The notes: a model not told the origin generated them from the letters alone. DNA of 64,000 nt from Siphonodentalium dalli (GCA_032622095.1 CP136064.1:256847863-256911862); one strand, 5' to 3'. Positions 1 through 11,857 are shown, counted from the stretch's first letter. Numbers and translations: made by a program.

Positions 1-320
1 TAAATCCAGCATTCTGATTGGTCGGCGCCCACGTGGCTAGTTGCAGTTATTTCTCGGTGAATGCGCAACGCCTCATAACACCAAGCTAATAACACCATCG
101 ATACGTCATTAGGTTTGGAAAGACGAACGCGTAATGCTTTGGGCGCATTTTGACTCGCGCAGGATTGACTTAATACATCATCGGGTTTCAACATGAAGAT
201 AAATTGTTCCTATTAACTTTTGCCAAGGGTGCTATTGGGTATTTTGGGCTGATCTTGTCACGATACACTTTTCGATTTAAATATATTTACAAAAGTGGCT
301 TTTTCGCTAAATGTATATAA
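1..320. other. Non-coding, no feature seen
   Basis: I see no exon, repeat array or RNA gene here. It lies upstream of the inverted repeat, inside or before the intron leading to exon a. Confidence 0.5.
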
Positions 321-440
321 ATATAAGGATTAACTGTCATGTGGACTATTTTTATGGAGATATAACGGTGAGGTAAGTGGACATAACTCTTCTCCGTTAC
401 ATCTCCATAAAAACAGTCCACATGACAGTTAATCCTTATA
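321..440. repeat. Inverted repeat with short loop
   Basis: Two arms of about 45 bp face each other: one begins TATAAGGATTAACTGTCATG and the other ends CATGACAGTTAATCCTTATA. The outer part of the right arm is the founding unit of the minisatellite that follows. Confidence 0.85.
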
Positions 441-1290
441 TAAACAGTCCACATGACAGTTAATCCTTATATGATCACATGACAGTTAATCCTTATATGA
501 TCACATGACAGTTAATCCTTATATGATCACATGACAGTTAATCCTTATATGATCACATGACAGTTAATCCTTATATGATCACATGACAGTTAATCCTTAT
601 ATGATCTGTTTATGAACACATGACAGTTAATCCTTATATGATCTGTTTATGAACACATGACAGTTAATCCTTATATGATCTGTTTATGAACACATGACAG
701 TTAATCCGTATATGATCTGTTTATGATCACATGACAGTTAATCCTTATATGATCTGTTTATGAACACATGACAGTTAATCCTTATATGATCTGTTTATGA
801 ACACATGACAGTTAATCCTTATATGATCACATGACAGTTAATCCTTATATGATCACATGACCGTTAATCCTTATATGATCACATGACAGTTAATCCTTAT
901 ATGATCACATGACAGTTAATCCTTATATGATCACATGACAGTTAATCCTTATATGATCACATGACAGTTAATCCTTATATGATCACATGACAGTTAATCC
1001 TTATATGATCACATGACAGTTAATCCTTATATGATCACATGACAGTTAATCCTTATATGATCACATGACAGTTAATCCTTATATGATCACATGACAGTTA
1101 ATCCTTATATGATCACATGACAGTTAATCCTTATATGATCTGTTTATGAACACATGACAGTTAATCCTTATATGATCTGTTTATGAACACATGACAGTTA
1201 ATCCTTATATGATCTGTTTATGAACACATGACAGTTAATCCTTATATGATCTGTTAATCATTATAGGATCTGTTAATCCTTATATGATCT
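418..1290. repeat. 26/37-bp minisatellite
   Basis: About thirty tandem copies share CACATGACAGTTAATCC. The short unit is 26 bp. A long 37-bp form has an extra CTGTTTATGAA. Blocks of short and long units alternate, which suggests block-wise amplification. There are no unique spacers, so this is not a CRISPR. Confidence 0.95.
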
Positions 1291-1513
1291 GTTTATGAAC
1301 AAATTTATTTGAATCGGATGATTATATTAGAGGCGGATCACTTCGAAGTGACATTCGCTTCACGATTTAAACTTTTGTGAATTGTGATTTAGGCAGATGT
1401 CTATAAACTGTGTAGTTACATTAGAACACCGAGATTATTCCTTAAATGCATGTGTATATATTTTAATAGCAGCATTCAGACTTAATCATTTGGGGTTTTT
1501 TCCCTACTTTCAG

Positions 1514-1627
1514 TTCTTCTGTTCTATGGCGGCATCATTCTCACTCAACTTCTTTCTCTCTGGGTTGGATTCTGGAAGCTGGGGATATTTCTATCTCCCC
1601 GGGTTGATCGACTTTGGCACGTTCACG
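1514..1627 (+). CDS. CLCN6: CLCN6-like exon a
   Basis: This 114-nt exon, phase 0 to 0, follows the acceptor CCTACTTTCAG and ends before the donor GTGAGA. It encodes FFCSMAASFSLNFF, then SGSWGYFYLPGLIDFGTFT, which matches the ClC-6 segment of FCSMSATFTLNFF type after the proton-glutamate helix. It is the first exon visible. The preceding exon with GAPIGG and SLEEG is not in bases 1-1513, which are repeat. The open frame does continue on both sides, but homology stops at the splice sites. Confidence 0.88.
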
Positions 1628-2204
1628 GTGAGAAGTCACGTGGTTTTGAATCCCAATAATAACTTTCTCACGGCGGGGAATCACGTGGTTTCGAGTTTGG
1701 TGAGAACCAAAATGCCAGAAGACAGTGCAAACGCACAAATACATAATATACGAGGAATTGACACACCATACAGCATTTTGACTGCTACGAGCACATGCTA
1801 GTTTATTTTAAAACAAGTTGATACCTTACATGTATGTCTTCGGAAATACTCAGTAGTTTTAGATAACATTCTTACCAAAGTTGCCAGCCCACATCTAAGA
1901 GTATCTTTCGACAGACAACTTTGGTCAGAATGCTATGACAAACAACTGTGAGTTTGGAAACACATGAGGTATCAGCTTGTTTGAAAAATAGTAATAGCAT
2001 ATGCTCGCAGTTGCCAACTTACTACTTAATATATCATAATCCTAGTTTGTTACCCTTTCCTTGTTTCGGGGCGCGTTTGCGATCGCCTCGGCCATTTTTA
2101 ATGCATGATACTCATCAACTCGAAACCACGTGATTCACCACCTTGCTTTTATATAATGAGTGAAAGCACGGCTGCATGTACCATCATATACTGTTGCATT
2201 AGTG
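1628..2204. other. Intron sequence, nothing recognised
   Basis: Intron between exons a and b. The 1948-2133 open frame has no family resemblance. A stretch near 1960-2130 resembles 21365-21540, so it is probably an old dispersed repeat. Confidence 0.4.
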
Positions 2205-2545
2205 GAGATATAGAGGATCTCACATGAGTTCCTATTTTATACGGAATTTATCAACCGAGTTCACTAAATTCGATTTGAGCCGAGGTTTACCGAGGCTCAA
2301 ATAGAATTTAGAGGACGAGGTTGATAAATTACGTATAAAATAGGACGAGTGTGAGATACCTTTTATCACATGATCAAATAAACCCGAAGCAACGCGAAAT
2401 ATTCATCGAAAACAACAATCATAAACTACAGCGATCGCAAGTTATCTGAAGAACGCCGTGACGTCATCGCACGCGCTGATATTAAACGTGTCTATTACCG
2501 ATAATTATGAAACTGCTTATATGGCCAAATTATGTGATAAAATAA
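2205..2545 (+). mobile_element. Palindromic MITE, family P, copy 1
   Basis: A 130-bp palindrome around GAGCCGAGGTTTACCGAGGC is followed by about 200 bp of arm-free sequence. The same element occurs in reverse at 52885-53220, including ACGTGTxxTATTA and TATCACATGAT segments. It ends about 190 bp before exon b. Confidence 0.75.
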
Positions 2546-2732
2546 GATATACATGAACCAACTTGTTATTAGACATGCAATGATGTCTGATTTCTACATT
2601 CGGCTCATTTTAGTTTTACGTTTGTTTCCACTCGCATCTTTCTTCTTACGTTCTGTGCTAGCAACGGATACGAATAATCTTATTACCCTCATTCCGTTGC
2701 AGTGTAATCATATTTTACTCTTCAAATTGCAG

Positions 2733-2914
2733 TGTAATAACACATCGACCGATTCGTCGTCACAGAACTGTCGGTTATGGAGTGCAGTTGATTTGCTGGT
2801 GTTCATCGCCATGGGTTTCGTTGGGGGACTACTCGGGGCACTTTTTAACAAACTGAACACGATAATCACAATATTTCGCATGAGACATCTCCAAACAAGA
2901 ACGAGACTATTAAG
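2733..2914 (+). CDS. CLCN6: CLCN6-like exon b
   Basis: This 182-nt exon, phase 0 to 2, starts after TTCAAATTGCAG and ends at the donor GTGAGA. It begins CNNTSTDSSS, then NCRLWSAVDLLVFIAMGF, then VGGLLGALFNKLN, and ends FRMRHLQTRTRLLR. This corresponds to the ClC-6 linker followed by the GGLLGA helix and a basic cytosolic loop. The last codon is completed by the next exon (AG+G, Arg). A giant palindromic element begins only 13 nt beyond the donor. Confidence 0.92.
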
Positions 2915-2926
2915 GTGAGAACAATC

Positions 2927-3913
2927 AGAAATAACCAGGTATGGTAATTCCCCATTATAGCTACAATAGCTATATGTTGCTATTGTAGCTACATTTGACT
3001 ATTGTAAAACAATATTTTACCAATTTGCATTACAGGCAAACGTTACCGCGAGCTGTTACAACTAAGGGGGGTGTTATGTTGTTACAACTTATGAAACCAC
3101 TGCCGATGACATTTCGGTTGCACCAGAGTATCAAAGAAGCATAGCTAAGCACATGCATCTGTTTAGAAATTGGTAATGCTATGTGATACGGGACTCAGAT
3201 CCACCCACTTATTCTTCTATCTAGGTACAGTTGTCAGGAAAATGTAACAATGTTGGAATATCTTGTTAATTATACATGAACATGGTACACAATGTTTATT
3301 TACTGAGAGTATAATCAAATCATGTTCTTGTGTATTTATATGATTGTTTATTGGATTGAGTTATCTCTCTTCAGCCCGATTCATCCATCATTATGATATT
3401 GTAGCTACACGTGGCTTTTGATGATGGATGCATCTGGTTGAAGAGAGATAACCCAATCAAATAAACAATCATTTAAATATACAAGAACATGATTTGATTA
3501 TACTCTTAGTAAATAAACATTGTTTGCATTTTCATGTATAATTAACAAAATATTTCAACATTGTTACCTTTTTCCTGACAACTGTACCTAAATAGAAGAA
3601 TAGATCATATGTGGATGGATCTGAGTCCCATCTCACATAGCATACCCAATTTTTAAACAGATGCATTTTCTTAGCTATGGTTCTTGGATATTCCGCAAGC
3701 TACTGCAACCAAAATGTCATTGGCAGTTGTAAGTTGTAAGTTGTAACAACATAACACCCCTCACCCTTAGTTGCAACGGCTCGCGGTAATGTTTGCATGC
3801 AATGCAAATTGGTAAAATATTTTTTACGATAGTCAAATGAAGCTACAATAGCTACATATATCTATTGTATATATAGCTATAATTGGGAATTGCCAGACCT
3901 GGTTATATTTCTG
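2927..3913. mobile_element. Giant palindrome, about 0.99 kb
   Basis: Two arms of roughly 465 bp are near-complementary over their full length, separated by about 27 bp near 3393-3418. The outer ends read AGAAATAACCAGGT and ACCTGGTTATATTTCT. It has no coding capacity. It is typical of a foldback or long-TIR non-autonomous DNA transposon. Confidence 0.9.
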
Positions 3914-4376
3914 CAACTAAAGCGGTTGACAGAAAGACAGTCCAAACTCAAGCCTATACAGTGTATATGTCGATAGGATACGGAAATGTTAATTCTCTAT
4001 AGTTTCAATTTGTCAGTTCTGCATACATTTTATATGCATTTTGACAAATAAACTGACTATTTATCCATCTATATACATTTATCTCAAGTTACTGTCAAAT
4101 TGCGTAGATCTAAGTTGGATGTTCAAATTAAGCAAGTTGAGGGTGGTTGTGCGGATATATCCAGGGAGCAGGGACGCGGCTAGAGGATCCCCGCTAGGGA
4201 AGTGTCCATCTTAACATTTCCAACTTCACCCCCCCCCCTTGAATCAGACTGACCTCCCAGGTTCGCAGAATAACATTTGTCCCCACCCCCTTGAGGTAGA
4301 ACTATTTGTCCCCACCCCTTGAGGTAGAACTTTGGAATATTTCCAACTGATTGCCATTTCAGACGAAAAGTAGAAT

Positions 4377-4841
4377 ATATGTGACCCGCCATATCAAATC
4401 CAGTCGGAAGTCGGGATTTGTTTACCCTTTGCCAATGCATTCTCTTATATATGCGAGTCGACCATAGGTCGCCTCGCAAATATAAGAGAATGCATTGGCC
4501 TAACAATTTTTTATAATTTTTTTTAAATAAATGTTTCTGACAATTTTTAGGACATACAATAAAAAAACATCCATTACCCTGCAGCGAGCCCCACACATAT
4601 ATAGAAGCATATAGAAGAGTGTCGTCTGCTCATGTTTGTCTGGGGCTCTGTATGGGTGAAATTATAAAATTGTTAAAGAATACAAGAAAAAATTATTAAA
4701 ATTGTAAAAAATTGTTAGGCCAATGCATTCTCTTATATATGCGAGGCGACCTATGGTCGACTCGCATATATAAGAGAATGCATTGGCACAGGGTAAAAAA
4801 ATCCCGACTTCCGACTGGATTTGATATGGCGGGTCACATAT
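4377..4841. mobile_element. Class 2 double-hairpin MITE
   Basis: Termini are perfect inverted repeats of about 45 bp starting ATATGTGACCCGCCATATCA. Inside are two copies of the GCCAATGCATTCTCTTATAT hairpin in opposite orientation at 4432 and 4724, with an AT-rich middle. Confidence 0.92.
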
Positions 4842-5772
4842 GTTACTGTTGATCTAAAAATATCTAAAAATTACAAATTCCCCACTAATTACTGGTTGGA
4901 AAATGAAACAATGAGAACAATTTCAATTTAGATGTGGTGTAATACAATTCCAACTTATGCTGTTGTCAGGTGTCAGGCATGAAATGTGAAAACTGTTGAA
5001 AATTTTGACCAAAGTTGGGGGGTATATATCCCACCCCCTGTCGCCACGTCTCTGTCGGGGATTCAGGGACACTCACCTCCCGCGTCATGTCTGAAATGGT
5101 GACGGATTACAGTTATTCAACAACTACATTAATTAAACTTGGAACATGTTACATGCCATCCAGTCCCGTCTGGTCTCTTGTTTCCTTCCTTCGAATTTTC
5201 AATTATGTCGACGTGTCAGAGTGTCAAGACCAATTAACAGTTATTGAATGTACGTGATATTCTACATGTGCGGTCACATCTTCCGACCTTGTGCAATAAC
5301 TATTCAATAGGAGATGCTTGCGGTTTAACCGTGTAATTTAACATTGGTCAGAATGAAGACGACAACAGCCTATTTATTTTTTAAGTATTTAATACTCAAG
5401 GTGGATCTGAAGCCCAGCATGTTTCGCCTCCGTCGAATAAACGCATATTACATACGTCGCTTGTCTGTTATTTTGGGTATTCGAATAGACGCATAAATGG
5501 ACTTTGTATCCCTTGGATATGCTTACCAAGTGGTCGATAGTCTTCGTCTAAAGCAATTTGTTGTCTCATTTTGTTCTGTGGAATGTGACAATAAAAGAGT
5601 TTTAGTTAATAGTTCATGTGCGGAAAAATAAAGCTTGTCCATTACTTGGTACGGAAAAGGAAGGAGCGTTCGATAAATAGACAACATAGTACTATTATAT
5701 GGCCTATAGCGGCTGAAACGGCGAAACCATACCATTTCCCTCCGTGTACAGTTGACATTTTTGCTATTTCAG
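4842..5772. other. Intron sequence, no clear feature
   Basis: No family match on either strand. The short open frames here lack recognisable motifs and look fortuitous. Confidence 0.4.
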
Positions 5773-5860
5773 GGTACTGGAGGCGATGCTAGTGGCATTT
5801 GTGACGACCGTTACTGCGTTTCTTGCTGCGATGTTACTTGGCCAATGTAGAGAAACCTCG
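5773..5860 (+). CDS. CLCN6: CLCN6-like exon c
   Basis: This 88-nt exon runs from the acceptor GCTATTTCAG to the donor GTTGAGT. After the shared Arg codon it reads VLEAMLVAFVTTVTAFLAAM then LLGQCRETS, matching the ClC-6 helix that begins VLESLLVSLVTT and ends LGECR. The frame stays open to about 5965, but family similarity ends at CRETS. The donor at 5861 leaves phase 0, which fits the next exon. A later donor cannot be excluded. Confidence 0.88.
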
Positions 5861-6541
5861 GTTGAGTACATGTTTATAATTATACTTGGGGATTGCCCGT
5901 CAAATATAACGGATGCCAAAGATGGCATCGCTACTAATTGTGTCCACCCGATCCAAGAGGCATAACTCTACATTTATCATATGACACCGCGCTATGATTA
6001 CAGGTAAAATATCGCTTATTTGGCCTTATATAGAAAGTGTGCTATGTCTCAGGTCCTCTTTAACCGATCGGCCTGAACGTTTGCCTGTCGTATTCTAAGA
6101 CGTGCAACCATACATGGTTAAAATGATGGTGCAGTCGGAAATGAGGGTCATATATTTTAAAGGCGCCAAAATCATAAACATAGTTACAGACACACACACA
6201 TGCAGACACTTGGCTTTTATGTAGATATATGATATGTGATAATATAGTTATCACAAATGCAGTTAATTCATGTCCATTCATTAAGGTATATTGGATGCTA
6301 CAAGAAAAAAATTATCAAAAATCAAGTAAGATAAATTTTCCAGCAAAGTTGAGCTTAAACATGTGGAGTAGTATTAACACCTCCTGAAATACTAAAATAC
6401 TAAAAACGTATTCAAAGTGTCCAGCGTATTTCTCACAAACTATCGACTTACTGTTTCGAAGTAGACCATGTACCCAAATTTTGGCAAAGTTACATATGGA
6501 TAAATATGCACAAATACAAATCATTCATTTAATATAGCTAT
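5861..6541. other. Intron sequence, no clear feature
   Basis: Intron after exon c, AT-rich, with a CA-rich microsatellite near 6188. I see no repeat family or exon. Confidence 0.4.
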
Positions 6542-6818
6542 CACATGAGCGTGTCGTTAAAACGAGTAAAATATAAATTAAAAAATATTTAATGTTAAAA
6601 CGAGCGTGTCACTTTAAACAAAAATCGCTATACAATACCCACTTAACATTGTATAGTAATGTATACAATACCCACTTAACATTGTATAGCAATGTATACA
6701 ATACCCACTTAACATTGTATAGCAATGTATACAATACCCACTTAACAATGTATGCAATACCCACTTAACATTGTATAGCAATGTATTTTTTAAAGTGGCG
6801 CGCTCGTTTTAAACCTAT
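6542..6818. mobile_element. Left part of a TIR element split by a LINE
   Basis: It starts with an outer inverted repeat (CACATGAGCGTGTCGTTAAA) that pairs with 11818-11857. An inner pair (TTAAAACGAGCGTGTCACTT and its partner near 6790) follows. Between lies a roughly 31-bp tandem repeat of CAATACCCACTTAACATTG. With the LINE and one copy of the duplicated flank removed, the element would be about 325 bp. Confidence 0.75.
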
Positions 6819-6939
6819 CGCTATATATACTTTATTGACCTCCCTTGTCGGAGAGAATTAGTGGATATATTACAGTTTGGTGTTACATACTATACAACTA
6901 TACATATATTACAATACAACATTATGTTATCGTTCAAAC

Positions 6940-8028
6940 TCAATTCGGCGTGATTATCCCTTTAACCATAGTACACATTGGGAAGAGGAAAACGGCAGTG
7001 TCAATAACAATTGCGTCTGGGTGTAGCGCAATAACACTTGTCATTAGAATATTGTTGCTGTCGAGAATGAAAGCTTGTAGTGCTGTTTCAGTGAGTCTAT
7101 CCATAAACAAGAAAGTTTCCGTTCCGTAAGTGTTCACAATGTGTTCCCAATATCGATATCGCATAGAGTGTATAGTCGTTGCATTGCACGAGAACAATAC
7201 ATGGTCCAGCTCGCTGTCATAACACTGACCACAGGAAAAGCACCTTAGACTATTTTGGTAAGTTGTTTTATTTAGCAGGAGCGCTAAGTTTCTAAGTTGT
7301 CGAGAAAACGACGGATGGTTCTTTAGCAAACGCCAAACAGTCCACAATGAAAGAGGATCGCTGTGTACAAAGTGAGTCAAATGCAAATTCTCAGCCGCAT
7401 GGAAGTCGCGTATCCATTCATTCTTGTACGCGCCTTGGACAGTGGTCTTCACCAACTTCTTCCATGATGATTTCGGCGGGAACGTTCCTGTTTCCAGGAA
7501 TGTGTCCAAATGAAAGTGTATATCATACCTAACAAGAATTGATACAATATCTGCAACAAAACCAGATGGAGTCCTCCCGAAAAGCTTCCATCTGTACAAT
7601 TTCCATAGAAAAATCTCAAGTGGAGTCTGGTGTCCTTCTGGAAGATGGATAATGTCAGCAAGAAAGTTTAGTTTCTTCAAATGCATCTCTCGTTCCAGAG
7701 GCATGATGCCTAGAAGACCAAGAGACAGATTAGTCGAGGTACGAACCGGCATCGACTGCAAATGTTTTACACAGGTTCTGAATGAACGTTCCATAGTGAG
7801 GATCAATGTCGCGCTCGACACTTGCAGCAGTTCACACCCATATAAACCTTTGGGAAGCACCACGGATCGCATTAGCTTGGTCATAGTCACAGGACTACAA
7901 GATTTCAGGACAGACTTTCCAGCAAGTGCAAAGTATGCCCTCCTTAGTGTGTCAGAAATAGCATTGCCTCTGGATTTACTATTGTCGAATTTGTGCTGAC
8001 AAATACCAAGATGTTTTGACTGTATCAC
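6940..8028 (-). pseudogene. LINE ORF2, C-terminal domain
   Basis: After the RT (SKHLGICQHKFDN) comes the thumb and a 300-residue tail ending MVKGIITPN. It contains CFSCGQCYDSELDHVLFSC, a Cys-Cys-His-Cys finger-like motif found in the tails of many LINEs. It is open for 362 codons, so damage is confined to the junctions. Confidence 0.85.
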
Positions 8029-9688
8029 TTCAGCGAGCTTTTTGTCACCGAGAACCCACGATCTCTCTTGCTTCGAAACATGTTTTTTGTCTCATTGAAT
8101 ACAACAATAACACTCTTGGTTTCTGAAAAGTCGAAGCGCCAGCGACGACTATATTCATCACATATGTCCAAAAGTGTATCCATTCCACTTTTCGTCCAGG
8201 AAATGAGTGCAATGTCATCTGCTGTTGTGGGAGATGTGCATGAAATGGCACCCACGGCTAAGCCAGCACTAGACTTTCGAAGTTCACGAACAAGATTGTC
8301 AATAAATACAAGATAGAAGAACGGGCTTGTCACCGCTCCTTGTCGTCTTCCTTGGTGAATATCGAATGGTTCGGACAACATTCCATTTACCAGCACACGA
8401 CTAAGACAGCCTGCATGCATCTCGGCGACGACGCGGAGCATACGCCCACGGATACCGCGCTCGTATAGTTTGATCAAGAGACCGCTGTGCCAAACTCGAT
8501 CAAATGCTTTCTTCGAATCCAAGAAACTCACATAAACAGGCGAGTTCATATCATTGCCATAGCTGATAGCTTCCTGTAAGACAAACGCGGTCATCACACA
8601 ACTCATACCTTTCTGAAATCCCATCTGAAGAGTGTCCGGGAATTCTGTAAATTCTCTACTAGTGAGGAAACGATCAAGAAGAACACTCTCGAATAGTTTG
8701 TACAGAACTGGCATCAGTGTGATGGCTCTATAGCTGTCGGGGGAAGCTCTCGGTTTTGGCTCTCCCTTGTACAGAGGCACAATGATCCCTGTCTTCACGG
8801 TTGGGGGGATCCACTCGAAGCGTATCATGGCATTAAATAAGCGACACAAAGTGTTCATCAGAGATGTAGATCCATTAATTATATGTTCATTGACTATGTT
8901 GTCAATACCGCCAGATTTATTACATTTCAGCTTCCCAACTGCAGTTAGAAGTTCAGTCTCTGAGAAGGGCTCACAAAAAATTTCACAGTTGTAGTGAACG
9001 TGCGATTCCGAGTATAGTGAAGTCAGACGATCATTCACCTCTTGCTCAAATGTGGGAGACGAATGCGGATTCTGCGTATATAGATGCTTGAAATAGTCAC
9101 CCCAACCTTTAACAATGTTTTTTTTGTCACGCACTGCAAAGCTGTTGAAGGTCATCGCGCATCCCAAACTGTTACACTGCGTGTGTGAGTTCAGTAATTT
9201 CCAGAACCGTTTTTGGTCGTGTTGAGCGAAAAACTCAATGTCGCTGAACAATTTGTGTTCGTGTTGACGCGCACAGTTACGGAATGTTCTCCTAAAGTCC
9301 CGCTTTGCATTCCGGTAATCGCAGTACTGTGTAGACTCAGTGTTGTGCGACCTTCCATGCATGTTCCATGCTGAATCCAATCTGCTCGTGTTCGTTTTAA
9401 CTGTTCATGCAGGACCTTTAGTTCGGCATTCCAGAACGGTCGTCGAGATTTACGATTGAGTTGTCGTGTTGTCGTTGATACCTGGGACGCAGATAAAAGA
9501 ATATTTACAAGATCTGTATACAGAGAAAGTATGTCCTTATTCGATTGCAGAGTATATGCATCTATCAGACAGCGTGAACTGTCCAAAACTCTACAGTAGG
9601 CGACTTTTTCTAAATTAGACCAATTGAATGTAGTTTTGTTAAACAGATTGGCGCCGCATGCGTCTGGGGTGGAATTCGAAGAGCGCAT
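8025..9688 (-). pseudogene. LINE ORF2, linker and reverse transcriptase
   Basis: The linker (about 9688-9370) reads RPFWNAELKVLHEQLKRTR, then shifts frame into NAKRDFRRTFRNCARQHEH. RT motifs follow: PLYKGEPKPRASPDSYRAIT, MGFQKGMSC, FLDSKKAFDRVWH with the first catalytic Asp, GRRQGAVTSPFFYLVF, and TTADDIALIS with the Asp pair. The A-D-D replaces the usual F/Y-A-D-D context. The frame breaks again at about 8060-8030. Confidence 0.9.
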
Positions 9689-10452
9689 GACACAGGAAGA
9701 TGGTTTGAAGTATTCAACGCCTGATCATCCAGAATTTCACACCGACATATCAAGTCCTCGAGTCCTGTCGAAACTAGTATATGGTCGATGACCGTATGAC
9801 ATGCTGTTGGCGAGAACGGACGAAACGTGTATAAAGGTCCACAGCAGTACAGTTTTATCGAGGTTGAGAACATGTCAAGTCTTTCAAGAAAACCGCCAAA
9901 TAGAGAACATCTCCGAACATGACTGACAGGCGTCCTGGGGTTAATGTCTCGAAAGGAGTTTATATGAACATTGAAGTCACCCATCACAAAGACTGAACTT
10001 GATTGCTTGAAGAGCGATACAAGATTTTCGACAGATTCGAGGTACATTTTGAATATGTCATCGTTGTGATTAGTGCTCGGCATGTATACTTGTATTACAA
10101 CGATGGATCCTGAATCGCCGCAATTAATTTGCACCGCAACAGCTCTTTCGCAATTAGTTTCTAACATCACACAGCTGTTGATTATATCTCGACGGACCAG
10201 GATCGCGACACCATCGCCAACGAAGCTGCCACCAGATGAAGTGTTTATAATTCTGCCTGGTTTGCCAAAGCATACGTAACTGCTGCACAAATTTTCAAGA
10301 AAGCTAAGTTTCTCCTCACCAAGCCAGTGTTCGGAAATCCCTATAACGTGATACGAATGTTTTTCCAGCAAACTGAAAAGATACGATGAATTTGTAACGA
10401 CTCCAGATGCATTCCACGTCAACAGTTCAAATTTAATCGTCTCCTCTGGCAT
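9610..10452 (-). pseudogene. LINE ORF2, APE endonuclease domain
   Basis: The expected order of apurinic endonuclease-like motifs is visible: LLTWNASG near the start, GISEHWL, VGDGVAILVRRDI, VIQVYMPS, FVMGDFNVHI, a central TFRPFSP, VIDHILVS and SNHLPVSC. These carry the metal-binding Glu, Asp and Asn and the catalytic His, so the domain itself is intact. It nicks target DNA during retrotransposition. It overlaps ORF1 by about 20 bp. The frame then shifts near 9690. Confidence 0.9.
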
Positions 10453-11536
10453 TTGTTATTCGTGTTGGGGGTTCGTTGGTCCACGGACGACAATGCACGC
10501 CTTTAGGCCAGAAGTCATCATTGTATAGAGTTTTTACATCAGATGCTTGAACATGAACACGGGCGGATTGTGTTCCGAAACGCGCACTGGACATCAATCT
10601 AACAAATATCGGGGATACTCCTTTGCTCTGCATATACGCCCATATGTCGGCTTGAAGTGATTTCAACGAGATACCACGCAGGAGGAACTTTCGCGTACGC
10701 TTTCGAGAAACTGGCGCACCCATGAAGCCATAAGAGTCAGAATTATTATTTTCCTTCTCGGAACGCGGCGGCTGATTGTCTGAGGCATCATGTGTTGAAT
10801 GACATTCTTCAACGGAAATGCTGTTGATGTGAGCACTATCTGTGTCATAACTGTCATTTGACCTTGATACGACTGGTTGTCGTGCAGCTGTGCTTTGCAT
10901 AATCTGAGGTTTAACGCCTTTATTAACATGTGGCTTGTCTTTATGGATGACTGATTGTTGAATATCACCGCTGTTTGTGAACAAGGTTATCGGAGACACC
11001 ACTGGAGTCTTGGTTTACTTTTCTACATCGCATTTCTGCTGCTGCTGTTGGGGAGTCGACGACGGAAAACATACATCAAGTGACATATCAATAGAGTTAT
11101 TGTTTTTGGGCGAAGGCTCGGGTCGATAGTCCAACACTACCGGTTGTGGTGAGTTCGGGTTCAGATGCTCCTTAACCAGTGAACAGAGATCGTTGAATTT
11201 GTCGGTAGTGTTAGCAGCGAAGATGCCAAACATGGTTGAAAGATGACGATCCACATCCTGTATAAGTTCTGTGGAAGATTTCAGTTCTGAAGTGTATTTG
11301 TTGTAGAATGTACTGAAACGTTTATCCAATGAATCAGATGTCACAAACGAGTTGTAGCGTTTGTCCAGAGAATTTGTGGTTACAAAGTTCTTTGGCAACT
11401 CTTTCACTTGTTTCTGAAGGTTAGTGATAAGTGTGCCGTTGCTTTCAGCATCGTTCGAAATCTCCTGTTTCAGCTGTTTGATTTGGTTTTTCAGGCTAAT
11501 GACTCCAGTGCACCGGTCATCGTTTATTCTCGACAC
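10433..11536 (-). pseudogene. LINE ORF1 protein, one in-frame stop
   Basis: The N-terminal half (11536-11015) is coiled-coil-like and has repeated LDKRYNSFVTSDSLDKR segments. A TAA after KCDVEK interrupts it, and the same frame resumes from 11002. The C-terminal half has a Ser/Asn-rich linker and then FLLRGISLKSLQADIWAYM and FWPKGVHCRPW. This last block resembles the conserved tail of LINE ORF1 proteins, which bind RNA. The single stop could be the only lesion in ORF1. Confidence 0.8.
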
Positions 11537-11680
11537 GTCTATTTGCAGAGTGTTAGTTTGACCGAGTAACGCCCCGATCGACGAAGAGTTAGATTTTCAC
11601 TTCACTGCCATTTGTTCTGACGATTTCTCGAGTGCAGTTATGCGAATCAGTATGTCTGAATGAGTGTCTGCTATCGAAGA

Positions 11681-11857
11681 CAATACCCACTTAACATTGT
11701 ATAGCAATGTATACAATACCCACTTAACATTGTATAGCAATGTATACAATACCCACTTAACATTGTATAGCAATGTATTTTTTAAAGTGGCGCGCTCGTT
11801 TTAAACCTATATATTATTTAATTTATATTTTACTCAATTTAACGACAAGCCCCTGTG
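11681..11857. mobile_element. Right part of the TIR element split by the LINE
   Basis: It repeats about 130 bp of the left flank (CAATACCCACTTAAC array through CGCGCTCGTTTTAAACCTAT) in the same orientation. It then carries the matching outer inverted terminus, ending AACGACAAGCCCCTGTG. Confidence 0.75.

Larger units (their letters stand above)
6819..11680 (-). mobile_element. APE-type LINE (non-LTR retrotransposon), near full length, degraded
   Basis: On the - strand, 5' to 3', it shows an ORF1-like protein, an APE endonuclease, a reverse transcriptase, and a Cys/His-containing C-terminal domain. The element is broken by one stop and several frameshifts, so it is probably inactive. The organisation is that of the jockey/CR1/L2/I-type LINEs. 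I cannot assign the clade more finely by eye. It is flanked by a direct repeat of about 130 bp. Confidence 0.92.

Noticed and set aside
418-1290. CRISPR-like array of direct repeats
   Set aside because: Repeats are contiguous with no unique spacers, there are no cas genes, and the context is eukaryotic.
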